The notes beneath the pieces are model-generated. The model saw only the letters and a program-made list of their open reading frames with translations. It ran no database searches and was not told the DNA's origin. The position numbers and the translations under genes are program-made. Positions 17,558-27,278 of a stretch of DNA of 64,000 bases are shown here, piece after piece. Location of the stretch: positions 1,681,501 through 1,745,500 of the forward strand of contig NZ_JAOVZQ010000001.1 in the NCBI RefSeq assembly GCF_026619435.1, written 5' to 3'. Positions within the stretch are counted from its first letter, which is position 1; the number at the start of each line of letters is the position of its first letter. This DNA comes from Hoeflea ulvae. GTDB taxonomy: Bacteria; Pseudomonadota; Alphaproteobacteria; Rhizobiales; Rhizobiaceae.

Positions 17558-18451
17558 TCAGAGGATATAGTCGGGCTCGAAGCGGCCCTTGACCGGATGC
17601 TCGAGCAGGAAGGTCGAACCGGCGCCGGGATCTGCCGCAAGCTGCTCCGCGGACATGTTCTCGCTGGCGGATGTGACCAGCAGGCGATCGGCATCGGGAC
17701 CGACAAAGGCTGGACAGGTGGTCCTGCCGGCAGGAACCTTGAGCGAGGTGACCCGCTTGCCTTCCGGCGAATAGGCGTCGACGCAGCCGGCGCCCCAGCG
17801 CGCGTTCCAGATCATGCCGTCCCGGTCGCAGACCGCGCCATCGAGCCCGCCATCGCCGCCGCGATGATCGAAAAACACCATGGGTTCGCCCACGGGCAGC
17901 GCGGTTGCCGGATCGATGGCCACGCGCATCAGCCTGCCGTCCGCCGTGTCGGTGAAATAGGCAATGCTGCCGTCCGGTGAAAAGCAGATCGCGTTGGGGA
18001 TGGAGACGCTGTCATAGAGCCGGGTCACCACACCGCGCGCCACATGGTAGATTGCGCCCGCGCCGTGTTCGGCGTGTTTGCCCATGGTGCCGAACCACAA
18101 GGCCCCGCAGACGTGAACCCGTCCGTCATTGGACCGTGTGACGGCATTGTCCGCCTCAATCGGAGTGATCCTTTCCAGTTTGCCCGTCGCGACATGGCGC
18201 AGATGCAAGCCGGTCTCCGTGACAATGACCTGCCGCGCACCGTCAACCCGCGCCAGAACGCTGCCCATCTCCGGCAGTTCGTGGAATGTGGCGCTGTCCG
18301 ATGCCAGCACATATTCAACGAGCTTGCGCCCAAGAATGTCGAACCACCAGGCCGTCCCGCTATGCGGATCATAGGTCGGCCCTTCGCCCAGAAGGCAGGC
18401 GGGCGCGTTGTTCAGTGTCGAGCCTGAATGGAGGACGGTCTCAACGCTCAC
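17558..18451 (-). CDS. SMP-30/gluconolactonase family lactonase, probable galactonolactonase
   Basis: The 297-residue six-bladed beta-propeller shows the metal-ligand positions of SMP-30 lactonases: Glu in LLGEGPTYDP (about 22), Asn in SIPNAICFSPDG (about 152) and Asp in GGLDGAVCDRDG (about 203). Such enzymes open sugar lactones. Its place between a GH42 gene and the KDPGal aldolase, with a sugar dehydrogenase upstream, points to D-galactono-lactone hydrolysis in the De Ley-Doudoroff pathway. It overlaps dgoA by 4 bases. Arabinonolactone or gluconolactone cannot be excluded from sequence. Confidence 0.87.
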   Translation of the reverse strand: MSVETVLHSGSTLNNAPACLLGEGPTYDPHSGTAWWFDILGRKLVEYVLASDSATFHELPEMGSVLARVDGARQVIVTETGLHLRHVATGKLERITPIEADNAVTRSNDGRVHVCGALWFGTMGKHAEHGAGAIYHVARGVVTRLYDSVSIPNAICFSPDGSIAYFTDTADGRLMRVAIDPATALPVGEPMVFFDHRGGDGGLDGAVCDRDGMIWNARWGAGCVDAYSPEGKRVTSLKVPAGRTTCPAFVGPDADRLLVTSASENMSAEQLAADPGAGSTFLLEHPVKGRFEPDYIL

Positions 18452-19086
18452 AGCCCGGCCTCCGCCAGCGCATCAAAGGCCGCAATTGCAGCTTCGCCGC
18501 GCCGCGACACCTCCGTGGCATCCATGCCGGCCTTGTAGAGGCTCGAGCCGAGGCCGAAAGTCTTGACGCCGACCGCGGCATAGGCGGCAAAATCATCATT
18601 GGAAACCCCGCCCACCGCGCCGACGGGCACATCCTTCGGCAGGATCGCCTTTATGGCATTGATGCCTGATGGTCCAAGCACGCTTGCCGGAAAGAATTTG
18701 AGCGCCGAGGCGCCTGCAGCACAGGCGGCGAGCGCTTCGGTCGGCGTAAAGACGCCAGGCATTGTCACCATTCCGTGCGAGGCGGCATGCGCGATCACGT
18801 CTCTGTCGACATTGGGACTGACCATCAGGCGGCCGCCGACACCATTGAGCCGGTCAACATCCTCAACGCTCAGCACGGTGCCTGCGCCGATCAGTACATC
18901 TTTCGGAGCGCGCTTGACGGCGATCTCGATCGACCGGAACGGATCGGGTGAATTGAGTGGGATCTCGATCGCGGTGAACCCCGCAGCCATCAGTCCGTCG
19001 ACAATATCGGCGGTCTCTTCCGGCTTGATGCCGCGCAGGATCGCAACCAGGCTGCGCTTCATGGAGGGAAATTTGATCCGTATCAT
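18448..19086 (-). CDS. dgoA: 2-dehydro-3-deoxy-6-phosphogalactonate aldolase
   Basis: The 212-residue class I aldolase resembles KDPG/KDPGal aldolases: LRGIKPEETADIVDGLMAAG at the N-terminus, catalytic Glu region GFTAIEIPLNSPDPF, IGAGTVLSVEDV, and the Schiff-base lysine in ALKFFPASVLGP. It splits KDPGal into pyruvate and glyceraldehyde 3-phosphate. It overlaps dgoK by 4 bases and the lactonase by 4, which links it to galactose rather than glucose catabolism. Confidence 0.92.
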   Translation of the reverse strand: MIRIKFPSMKRSLVAILRGIKPEETADIVDGLMAAGFTAIEIPLNSPDPFRSIEIAVKRAPKDVLIGAGTVLSVEDVDRLNGVGGRLMVSPNVDRDVIAHAASHGMVTMPGVFTPTEALAACAAGASALKFFPASVLGPSGINAIKAILPKDVPVGAVGGVSNDDFAAYAAVGVKTFGLGSSLYKAGMDATEVSRRGEAAIAAFDALAEAGL

Positions 19087-20015
19087 GGGCGTTGTCGATC
19101 TCCGCTCGTGTTGGAAAAATGCTGCCAGGATTCAATCAGGCCGCGCCGGACCGCGACGTCCGCATCGATATCGCGCACCGTAACACCGCACTCCGACAGT
19201 GCGGCGTGATAAAGCCGCTGCAAGGCGCCGCTTGCCACCAGCCCGATATGTTCACCGCCGCGCACGCCGGCGCCGGAAAATTCCGTTCCGATCAGCAAGC
19301 CGGACAGCCGCGCCCGGTTTTCATCCTGTCCGTGATCATACAGCAATTGTCCGGCGCGGATCGAAAACAGATGATGGGTGGTTTTCTCGGGCCGGGTCCA
19401 GCCGTCGCGCACACCAGTCAGGAAAGCCGGATCATTCGCATCGACCCCACCCTTGCCGCCGGTCGAGTGCACAAGAATGGTCTTGGCGCTGATCGTGGCA
19501 AACAGCTCGCCGGTCATGAAGGTTTCGAACCCGGTGACGCTGGCGCCGTCCATGCTGACCCATTTCGAGTGCGTGCCGGGCATGCAGTAACGGTTTCCGC
19601 CCGGCATCTCGAGATGTGCGCCAAGCAATTGTGTTTCCTCGCCACGCATCACATCGGGTTCGCTCACATTGCGCACCGCCAGGCCGGGAAGAATGATGAT
19701 TTTTCGCGCGGCATCTCTCACCACCGTCGCATTCTGGCCGATGATGGTGAGGTCTGCCGGGATGTCGATGTAACCGGCTTCGACCCATCCCTGCCGCGAT
19801 CCGGCCATGCCGCAAATCACCACCGGAATATCTTGCGCGACCGCCAAGGTGCTGAGATGGCTTTCCAGCACAAGTTCGAAGCCGCGTGCTGCCACTTCGC
19901 TCATGCCCTCATTGCTGCGATGTTCGGCCAGCACAGTGCCGTCCCGGGACATCAACCAGAGCCGGAAGCTCGAGGTGCCCCAGTCGACGGCAACAAGGCA
20001 GGGGGTTGTGCTCAC
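19083..20015 (-). CDS. dgoK: 2-dehydro-3-deoxygalactonokinase
   Basis: The 310-residue kinase begins VSTTPCLVAVDWGTSSFRLW, the phosphate-1 motif of the DgoK family, and contains GMAGSRQGWVEAGYIDIPAD and MPGTHSKWVSMDG, both characteristic. It phosphorylates 2-dehydro-3-deoxygalactonate. The start is GTG at 20015: it forms a GTGA overlap with the stop of the upstream dehydrogenase gene, while the longer open frame upstream lies inside that gene and is non-homologous. The 3' end overlaps dgoA by 4 bases. Confidence 0.93.
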   Translation of the reverse strand: MSTTPCLVAVDWGTSSFRLWLMSRDGTVLAEHRSNEGMSEVAARGFELVLESHLSTLAVAQDIPVVICGMAGSRQGWVEAGYIDIPADLTIIGQNATVVRDAARKIIILPGLAVRNVSEPDVMRGEETQLLGAHLEMPGGNRYCMPGTHSKWVSMDGASVTGFETFMTGELFATISAKTILVHSTGGKGGVDANDPAFLTGVRDGWTRPEKTTHHLFSIRAGQLLYDHGQDENRARLSGLLIGTEFSGAGVRGGEHIGLVASGALQRLYHAALSECGVTVRDIDADVAVRRGLIESWQHFSNTSGDRQRP

Positions 20016-20782
20016 ATCATGCCTCCGTCGGCAATCAGCACCTGCGCGGTGATCATGCGTGCGGCGCTGGAAGCCAGGAACAGACATGGCCCGACCATGT
20101 CCTCGGGCTGGATGGCTTCCTTCAGACACTGGCGGTCGATCATCGCCTTCAAGCCATCCTCCGTCACCCAGAGCTGCTTTTGCCGCTCGGTCATTACCCA
20201 GCCCGGCGCAATCGCGTTGACGCGGATGCCGTGCGGACCAAGCCGTCCGGCAAGCCCCTTGGTCAGCCCGACAATGCCGGCTTTTGCCGCGGTGTAGGAC
20301 GGCATGTTGCCGATATTGAGCATGTAGGACGTCGAGGTGAAATTGACGATGGCGCCATGGCCGGCTTCAATCATGCCCGGCGCCACCGCCTGGGCGGCAA
20401 AGGCTGCCGGTCTGAGATTGATTGCCTGATTGGCATCCCAATAGTCGTCGCTCATCTCAAGGAGATCATGGCGGTCGTCGAGTGCGGCATTGGACACCAG
20501 CACGGTAACCGCGCCATGAGCCTCATCGGCCTTGGCGCAGGCATTGCGCAACTGGCCGAGGTCGCTGAGGTCAGCCTCCAGAAACAGCGGTGTGTGATCG
20601 ACCTGGCCGGCAAGCCCGTCAACCAGCGCCTGGCTGGCCGCGACGGCGATATCGATAAAGGCAACCCGCGCGCCTTGCCGGGCAAAGCCCTCGGTCAGGG
20701 CCGCGCCGATGCCGGAGCCGCCGCCGGTGATCAGCACCGAAGCGCCCTTAAGGTCGGGAAATATCGTGGTTTGCTCAATCAT
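20012..20782 (-). CDS. SDR-family sugar dehydrogenase, probable D-galactose 1-dehydrogenase
   Basis: The 256-residue short-chain dehydrogenase has the NAD(P) motif TGGGSGIG near residue 20, SNAALDDRHD (in place of NNAG), Ser in NFTSTSYMLN and YTAAK with the catalytic Tyr and Lys, then the PGW-type loop IAPGWVMTERQ. Its place before dgoK, dgoA and the lactonase suggests it oxidises galactose to the lactone, the first De Ley-Doudoroff step. AGGAGAGCAGG directly precedes ATG 20782. Arabinose or another aldose is an alternative substrate. Confidence 0.86.
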   Translation of the reverse strand: MIEQTTIFPDLKGASVLITGGGSGIGAALTEGFARQGARVAFIDIAVAASQALVDGLAGQVDHTPLFLEADLSDLGQLRNACAKADEAHGAVTVLVSNAALDDRHDLLEMSDDYWDANQAINLRPAAFAAQAVAPGMIEAGHGAIVNFTSTSYMLNIGNMPSYTAAKAGIVGLTKGLAGRLGPHGIRVNAIAPGWVMTERQKQLWVTEDGLKAMIDRQCLKEAIQPEDMVGPCLFLASSAARMITAQVLIADGGMM

Positions 20783-22927
20783 CCTGCTCTCCTGCGCCGA
20801 TCCGGCGGCCTTCAATCACGGTCATCGAGGCTGGTTGCGCGTTCGGCAGCCGCAGCCCGTGGTTCATCAGGAAGGTGCCGGACAACCGCACCGTTCCCCC
20901 TCGGTCAAGGCGTCGACGACGCGGCGGTTGGCGCGCGGGCTGACATCTTCGGGATTGACCAGTTTGATCTCGTAGACCGCGTCCGGGTCAAGCCCTGCAG
21001 CTATCAGCGGCCGCTGGAAAATCTGTGCCGATGCGCCCGCCTGTCCGGCAAACAGGATGAACCGGTCTGCGCCAGAGTCCACCGTCATTTCGGCGAAGAC
21101 TTCGGTGTCGTCGCTTTCAAGACGGTGCAAGGTGCCCGAAAACAGAAAATCGCGATTCCGCTTCCACCAGCCGGTCACCCGGGAAAGGGTCGCGGCCTCC
21201 TCGGAGGTCAATTCGCGCGGATCCATCTCGAAGCCCATGTGCCGCTGCGCCGCCACCCAGGCGCGGAGCGACATCGACAGGATCCGTCCCGAAGTGTGGC
21301 AATGGCGCGGGCCGACATGCGAACCCTGAACCTCCGGTGCAATCCAGCGGCTGGCCTCGTGCTGCATGCGAAGCCGTTCCAGCGCGTCGTTGGAATCCGA
21401 CAGCCAGACCCGGCTGGCAAGCTCCAGAACGCCGAAATCTATACGGCCGCCGCCCGAGGAGCAGCTTTCAAAATCCACATCCGGGTGGGCGCGCACAAGA
21501 TCGCCGAGCAGCGTCAGAAACCCGCGTGCCTGCTCCGGCCCGCCGCCGGTCAATGGCCGGTTGTGGTCCCATTTGACATAGTCGATGGCATGCGATGACA
21601 GGATAGCGTCAATCTGGCCAAACAGATGCGCCCGGACGTCGGCGTTGGCCATGTCGAGCACATGCTGATTGCGGCCGCTGGGCTGATCATCGGGGCCGAG
21701 CATGTATTCCGGATGGGTCCGGAACAGGTCGCTGTCACGGTTGACCATTTCGGGCTCGAACCACAGCCCGAAGCGCATGCCCTCGGTATGGACGTGATCG
21801 ATCAGCGGGCTGAGGCCGTTGGGGAATTTCGCAGAGTCGATCTGCCAATCGCCGAGGCTAGACGTGTCGTCGTTGCGGCCGCGAAACCAGCCGTCGTCGA
21901 GCACGAAACGCTCGGCGCCGAGAGCGGCAGCCCGCGAGGCGATGGCTTTGAGTTCGCTGAGGTCATGGCGGAAATAGACCGCCTCCCAGCAATTGTAGTG
22001 CACCGGATGCGGTTCGCGTCCGCGCCGCGCATTGACCGGAGCCTGGATGGCGCGCTGATGCCGGTGGAAGGACCGGGAGACACCGTTCAGACCGTCATTC
22101 GACCAGGCCAGCAGCAGTTCGGGCGATGCGATGTCGCCTCGGGCCAGGCCATCATCAAGCACACCGAACTGCACCTGCCTGCGCCCGTCGGGCAGTTCCT
22201 CGGCCAGCATCCTGTGGCCGCCGCTCCAGGCCAGCGTTGCCGCAAGGCAGGCGCCGCTGTGTTCTCCGGTGGATTGGCTTGCCAGCGTCACGCCGGGAAA
22301 ATGGGCATGGCCGGTGCGGCCTTCGCGGCTCTCACGGCTATGCGCTCCGATGCAAAACCGGGTTTCCTGACGCTGAAACTCGCCGCACCAACGGCCGGTA
22401 TGATCGATGATGCGACCCATTCCGGTGGGGGCGGGGACCGCGGGGGCCGCCAGCCAGCTGCAGCTCATCCCCTCGGGCAAGTTCAGCGTCTGTTGCAGAT
22501 GCAGGATGTCGGTGCCGGGATCGAGCCGGGCCGATATCACAAGCTTCACACCGTCGTCCTTGCCGCGATCGGCAAGCGTGAAGCGGACACCATGGGTGCC
22601 GTCGGCATCTGTCGAAACCAGCTTCGGATTGGCCAAATAATCACGGCCATCGGCGTTCTGCAGGATCATGCCCGGATGGCCCTGCCAGCCGGTGATTGCC
22701 AGCGGGCACAGCGTCAACGGCTGAAACGGATCGATCTGGCCGGCGCCGACGTTGGGGATGGTGGCAATCGCCAGTGCGGCAAGATCATCCGCGCTTGGCA
22801 GTACCGCGCCGAAATGCACAAGGCACGGCACGCCGCTGTCGAAGCTGGCGAAGACGGCCGTGCGGTCACCTCCATCAAGCCGGCACGTGTCGGTGACGGA
22901 AAAGTCTGGCATCTCCGCGATTGTCAT
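20775..22927 (-). pseudogene. Alpha-galactosidase GH36, frameshifted near its 3' end
   Basis: The open frame from ATG 22927 runs to a stop at 20867 (686 codons) and contains the GH36 catalytic core: nucleophile Asp in YVKWDHNRPL and acid/base Asp in LSDSNDALERLRMQ. Its last residues, EGERCGCPAPS, are foreign to the family. Adding one G to the G5 run at 20896-20900 restores EGGTVRLSGTFLMNHGLRLP and then PASMTVIEGRR, the normal GH36 C-terminus, with a stop at 20775 overlapping the dehydrogenase start by 8 bases. The restored protein is 717 residues and cytoplasmic. It releases terminal alpha-galactose from imported oligosaccharides. The shift is either a sequencing error or a recent mutation. 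Confidence 0.88.
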
Positions 22928-22928
22928 C

Positions 22929-23780
22929 TCAGCCCTTTGTCGCCCCGAGCGTCAGCCCGGCAATGAAATGCTTCTGCATCAGGAAGAACATCAGCACGGG
23001 CGGCATCGCGGCGATGATCGAACCGGCCGAAACCAGCTGCCACTGTGCGATCCACTGGCCGTTGAGCGAATAGAGCCCGGCCGTCACCGGCTGGGTCTCG
23101 GCACTGGTGGTCAGCACCGTGGCCCAGAAATAGTCGTTCCAGATGAAAGTGAAAACCAGAACCGACAAGGCGGCGATGGCAGGGCGCATCAGCGGCAGCA
23201 CGATGTACCAGAAGATCCGGAATTCGGAGACGCCCTCGACGCGGGCGGATTCGATCAGCTCGAACGGCAGGCCCTTGATAAAATTGCGCATGAACAGCGT
23301 GCAGAAGCCGGACTGGAAGGCGATGTGAAACAGCGCCAGCCCGGTGATGGTGTTGTAGAGCCCGGTCGACACAGTGAGATCGCGCACAGGCACCATCAGG
23401 ATCTGGAACGGCACGAAATTGCCGGCCACGAACAGGAAGAAGATCACCAGGTTCATCTTGAAGCGGTAGACCGCCAGCGCAAAGCCGGACAGGCAGGCAA
23501 TTGCCACTGCGCCGATCACGGTGGGGATCGTCACCTTGAAGGAATTGATGATGTAGCTGGCGATCGGCGAATTGGTGAACACATCGGCATAATTGGAGAA
23601 GGCGAGATAGCTCGGCAGCCCGAAATAATTGCCGGCTGCCAGGTCGCTCGACGGCTTCAGTGAAGTCATGGCGACACCCAGCAACGGCAACAGCCAGAGG
23701 ATCAGCGCGACCGGCAATGCCAGCTTGTAGAGAATTTGCGTGGCGGGGGAGGCCTTTTCGATGGCAATGGGAAACATCAC
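22929..23780 (-). CDS. Carbohydrate ABC transporter permease, MalG type
   Basis: The 283-residue inner-membrane protein has six predicted helices and the EAA loop ELIESARVEGVSEFRIFWYIVLPLMRPA, typical of the second permease of CUT1 sugar importers. It has a four-base overlap with the upstream permease and lies one base before the alpha-galactosidase start. It forms the transport channel together with the 23777-24709 permease, the binding protein and the UgpC-like ATPase. Confidence 0.93.
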   Translation of the reverse strand: MMFPIAIEKASPATQILYKLALPVALILWLLPLLGVAMTSLKPSSDLAAGNYFGLPSYLAFSNYADVFTNSPIASYIINSFKVTIPTVIGAVAIACLSGFALAVYRFKMNLVIFFLFVAGNFVPFQILMVPVRDLTVSTGLYNTITGLALFHIAFQSGFCTLFMRNFIKGLPFELIESARVEGVSEFRIFWYIVLPLMRPAIAALSVLVFTFIWNDYFWATVLTTSAETQPVTAGLYSLNGQWIAQWQLVSAGSIIAAMPPVLMFFLMQKHFIAGLTLGATKG

Positions 23781-24709
23781 ACGCCCCTTTCGTCGCGGAC
23801 CATCTTCCAGATGAATCCGGAGATGAAGATCATCATGATGGCAAAGAGAATGACCGCGATCGCCGCGCCGTAGCCCATCCGGTAGCCATATTCCGACAGT
23901 GCCTGTTCATACATGTAGAACGACAGCACGCGGGAGGAGCCATAGGGACCGCCATCGGTCATGATCGACACCAGGTCGAAGGACCTGAGCGCGCCGATGA
24001 CGGTGACGACGACGGCGATGAAGGTGGCCGGCCGGAGTTGCGGAAGGATGACATGCCAGAGCATTTTCCAGCCCCGGGCGCCGTCGAGCCGGGCGGCTTC
24101 CACTTGGTCGGGTGCGACATTGTTGAGGCCGGTCAGATACAGGATCATGCAATAGGCGATCTGCGGCCACAGCCCGGCGGCAATGATGCCATAGGTGACG
24201 TAGCGGTCGTCGGCAAGCACGGCGACCCCAGTGCCGGTGACCCATTCGATCAGATTGTAGAACAGGCCGAAATTCGGCGCGTAGAACCAGGAGAAGATCA
24301 GGCCGACAACGACCTGGCTGATGACGAAGGGAAAGAAGAACAGCGATTTGTAGATGCGGATGCCGGTGACGGTCTGGTTGAGGAACAGCGCCACGAACAG
24401 TCCCGCCGGAACCGCCAGCATGTAGAGAACCAGCCAGATGATGTTGTTGTACAGCGAGGTGTAGAAGGCGTCGTCATCGAAGAGCTCGATGTAGTTCTCG
24501 AAACCGAGCCAGGTCTTTGTGCCGAGCCCGTCCCAGTCATAGAAGCTCAGCCACATCGAGGCGATGATCGGATAGATGACATAGAGCGTAAACATCGCGA
24601 TGCCGGGCGCGAGAAAGATCCACGGCGCCAGGGATCGCTGGTTTTTCTTCCAGTATCCGCGCGTGTCGCCTTGCGTTCCGGCAGATGTTGCTGTCGCTGA
24701 ACCTGTCAT
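23777..24709 (-). CDS. Carbohydrate ABC transporter permease, MalF type
   Basis: The 310-residue protein has an N-terminal cytoplasmic tail, then helix APWIFLAPGIAMFTLYVIYP, and the EAA loop QVEAARLDGARGWKMLWHVILPQLRPA of CUT1 permeases. The start is separated by about 108 bases and a hairpin from the binding-protein gene. It overlaps the MalG-type gene by 4 bases. Confidence 0.93.
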   Translation of the reverse strand: MTGSATATSAGTQGDTRGYWKKNQRSLAPWIFLAPGIAMFTLYVIYPIIASMWLSFYDWDGLGTKTWLGFENYIELFDDDAFYTSLYNNIIWLVLYMLAVPAGLFVALFLNQTVTGIRIYKSLFFFPFVISQVVVGLIFSWFYAPNFGLFYNLIEWVTGTGVAVLADDRYVTYGIIAAGLWPQIAYCMILYLTGLNNVAPDQVEAARLDGARGWKMLWHVILPQLRPATFIAVVVTVIGALRSFDLVSIMTDGGPYGSSRVLSFYMYEQALSEYGYRMGYGAAIAVILFAIMMIFISGFIWKMVRDERGV

Positions 24710-24780
24710 GGCTGCCTCCCAGTGCCGCCCGCCCCCAGGGACATTGCCGGACTAGCCGGTCGTCTCGGGCGGAAACAGTG

Positions 24781-24811
24781 CGACCGGGCGGCAGATGACG
24801 CCGCCCGGTCG
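24781..24811 (-). terminator. Intercistronic hairpin after the galactoside binding-protein gene
   Basis: A perfect 12-bp GC-rich stem (24781-24792 with 24800-24811, loop 24793-24799) begins 6 bases after the binding-protein stop. No strong T-run follows on the minus strand. It most likely protects the abundant upstream mRNA segment or causes partial termination, lowering permease expression relative to the binding protein. Confidence 0.7.
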
Positions 24812-24817
24812 TCTGGC

Positions 24818-26059
24818 TTACTTGTAGATACGCTGGCGCGCCTTTTCGAGGCGCTCGAGGATCTTGTCGACATTCTCCGGCTTGACCATGAATTCCTGGA
24901 AGCCTTCCATGCCCATCTTGGCCATTTCGGCAGGTGCGTCACGGTCGAAGAACTGGGCGATGCCGCCGTCAGCCGTCGAGAGCATTTCGAAACCGGCCTG
25001 CAGGAACGGATCGTCGCCGACCTTGGACTGGTTGTTGATCGGCAACTGGCCGAGCGCTTCGTTGAGCTTGGTCTGCACGTCCGCGGTGGCGATGAAGGCC
25101 AGGAACTTCTTGGCGTCATCGACATTCTTGGCACCGGCCGGGATATGGATGGTGTCGGTCGGTGCTTCCTCGCCGCGCGGGATGCCCGGGGTGATTTCCG
25201 GGAAGGTCATGAAGCCCAGCGTGTCATTGGTCATGCCGCCGTCCTTGAACACGGCCACGGCAAAGTTGCCCATGACATAGTTGGCGGCCTTGCCCTGCAC
25301 CAGCAGCGAGGCTGCATCCTGCCACTCAAGTGCGGCATGGTTGGCAGTCAGGTAACCGGGTTCGACCAGCTTGGCCCATTCGGCAAAAGTGTTCTTCACA
25401 CGGTCGTCGGTCCAGGCAACCTTGCCGGCGGTGAGTTCCATGTGGAAGTCGTAGCCGTTGGTGCGCAGGTTCATGTAGTCGAAGATGCCGGCTCCGGGCC
25501 ACAGCGCCTTGGTGCCTGTGGTCACACAATCGATGCCGGCTTCCTTGAACTTGGCGCAATTGTCGATGAACTCGGCCCAGGTCGTGGGCACTTCCACGCC
25601 GGCCTGCTTGTAGGCGTCCTTGTTGTAGTAGATGCCCCACTGGTAATAGGTGTAGGGGATGCCCCACTGCTTGCCGTCAATGGTCATCGAGCCCTTGGCC
25701 GAGGCCAGGCTCTCGCCGAGATTGTTGTCGGTCCAGACGTCGGAGACGTCCTGGAACTGACCGGAATTGACGAAGGGCGCCATGCGGTTTCCGGCATACC
25801 AGTTGGCCAGATCCGGTGAATCAGCTGACAGAAAGTTGCGGATCGAGGTCTTGTAGCCCTCATGGTCGAAATTCTGCAACACCACGTCGATGTCGGGATT
25901 GGCGGCTTCGAATTCCGCAATCACTGCCTCGAAGGCAGCCAGCGGCGCCGGGTCGAAGTCGGCGTAATATTTCAGCGTGCGCTGTTCCGCCATTGCCTGC
26001 GTCGCCATCAGGGCGATCGCGGCCGAGCACAGCAGCGTGGTTTTGAACGAATGCTTCAT
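24818..26059 (-). CDS. ABC transporter substrate-binding protein, CUT1 sugar type (galactoside uptake)
   Basis: The 413-residue protein has a signal peptide (MKHSFKTTLLCSAAIALMAT, cleavage after AMA near 24) and the extracellular solute-binding family 1 pattern: LKYYADFDPAPLAAFEAVIA, GIPYTYYQWGIYYNKD, KEAGIDCVTTGTKALWPGAG. ATG 26059 is preceded by GGGAGG at 7 bases. It is the first gene of the operon that continues to two permeases, two galactosidases and galactose-oxidation genes, so galactosides such as melibiose or raffinose are likely ligands. The ATPase gene is divergent at 27279. Confidence 0.92.
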   Translation of the reverse strand: MKHSFKTTLLCSAAIALMATQAMAEQRTLKYYADFDPAPLAAFEAVIAEFEAANPDIDVVLQNFDHEGYKTSIRNFLSADSPDLANWYAGNRMAPFVNSGQFQDVSDVWTDNNLGESLASAKGSMTIDGKQWGIPYTYYQWGIYYNKDAYKQAGVEVPTTWAEFIDNCAKFKEAGIDCVTTGTKALWPGAGIFDYMNLRTNGYDFHMELTAGKVAWTDDRVKNTFAEWAKLVEPGYLTANHAALEWQDAASLLVQGKAANYVMGNFAVAVFKDGGMTNDTLGFMTFPEITPGIPRGEEAPTDTIHIPAGAKNVDDAKKFLAFIATADVQTKLNEALGQLPINNQSKVGDDPFLQAGFEMLSTADGGIAQFFDRDAPAEMAKMGMEGFQEFMVKPENVDKILERLEKARQRIYK

Positions 26060-26382
26060 ATGGATAACCTCCCAAGTGTTGACCAGACTGCCGTTCCCTC
26101 GGTCGCGGGGTGTGAACACCGGCCGCTGCATCCGCCGGGCAGGCAATCCTCCAAGACCGCCCCGACAGCGTCAATTGAAGTTCCGGTATTTGGAACGCAA
26201 TTTGACTATTTAGAATTATCATCCTATGATATAGAGATTGTCAAGGTGCAATGCCGGGAGGTCATATTGCGGCGCTTCGGGTTGGGGCGGCTGCAGGCGG
26301 CGGGGGAACCGGGCAAGTCGCAACAGGTGCGGAGCCGGAGCCGTGGGGCGAACCGGACAGGACAGGGAGGGGCAGGAGCCAG
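26060..26382. promoter_or_regulatory. Divergent control region between galactoside operon and iclR-type gene
   Basis: On the plus strand TTGACT (26202-26207) and TATGAT (26225-26230) are spaced by 17 bases, a near-consensus sigma-70 promoter reading toward the IclR gene. An ATCAT-CCT-ATGAT palindrome (26218-26230) overlaps that -10 box. GTTCC-7-GGAAC (26180-26196) lies just upstream of the -35. These are candidate operators for the adjacent IclR protein. A minus-strand promoter for the transporter operon should lie here but no clear one was found. Confidence 0.55.
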
Positions 26383-27210
26383 GTGGAACAAAGCGCAGAC
26401 AAAGGCGCCGTTGAAACGGCCGACGGGGAGACCGTTCGCATCCGGGTCGATACCGGCACACTCGGCAAGGCGATCGACGTGCTCGACATCGTCGCCTCCG
26501 CGGAGGAGCCGATGCGCTTCACCGACATCCTTGCCGTGTCGAACCAGCCGCGCGGCACTTTGCACCGCCAGCTCTCCAATCTGGTTGAAGAGGGACTGCT
26601 GTCGCTGGGCCGCGACCATTCCTATTCGGTCGGGATCCGCCTGCTCAAATTTGCCGCCAAGGCCTGGGCCGGCAACCAGTTCCGCGTCATTGCCGAGCCG
26701 CATTTGCGCATTCTGCACGACCTCACCGGCGAAACCGTCCATCTGGGCGTGCTGCGCGGCAATGAGGTGATCTATCTCGACAAGGTCGAAAGCCGCCAGG
26801 CCGTGCGGATGTATTCGCAGATCGGCAATGCCTCACCGGTATATTGCACAGGTGTCGGCAAGGCCGGGCTGTCGGCCTTGCCGGACGCCGAGCTTCGCGC
26901 CGTCGTCGCCACCATCAAGTTTCGCCGCTTCACAGATTCGACGCTGGTCACACCCGAAGCGTTGCTGAGCGAGATCGAGGCGATCCGGCTCAGCGGCAAT
27001 GCCTATGACCGTGAAGAACATGAGCCCGGCATCCGCTGCGTGGCCGCGCCGATCTATTCGGCTGACAGAAGTTTCGTCGGCGGCCTCTCGGTGACCGGCC
27101 CGGCCTACAGGATTTCCACGGATCTGCTCGAAAGCTGGGCCGTGCTGGTGCGCGACGCGGCCAGAGGGATAATGGACGATATGGGCGCGCGGCTGGGACC
27201 GCGCACCTGA
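26383..27210 (+). CDS. IclR-family transcriptional regulator of the galactoside locus
   Basis: From GTG 26383 the protein is 275 residues: an N-terminal winged helix (LGKAIDVLDIVASAEEPMRF through GTLHRQLSNLVEEGLL, about 25-75) and an IclR effector domain (VHLGVLRGNEVIYLDKVES, YDREEHEPGIRCVAAPIYS). AGGAG lies 4 bases before the GTG. The frame stays open upstream to 26251 but that part is Gly/Arg-rich and unlike the family. It is divergent from the binding-protein gene and 68 bases upstream of the ATPase gene, so it very probably regulates sugar uptake here. The effector is unknown. Confidence 0.88.
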   Translation: MEQSADKGAVETADGETVRIRVDTGTLGKAIDVLDIVASAEEPMRFTDILAVSNQPRGTLHRQLSNLVEEGLLSLGRDHSYSVGIRLLKFAAKAWAGNQFRVIAEPHLRILHDLTGETVHLGVLRGNEVIYLDKVESRQAVRMYSQIGNASPVYCTGVGKAGLSALPDAELRAVVATIKFRRFTDSTLVTPEALLSEIEAIRLSGNAYDREEHEPGIRCVAAPIYSADRSFVGGLSVTGPAYRISTDLLESWAVLVRDAARGIMDDMGARLGPRT

Positions 27211-27278
27211 TTTTTGGGAGCGGCGGCCGCCTGGTCGCCGGCAACCGGCTCGAGCCGGGGGTTGTGAAAGGGAGTGTC

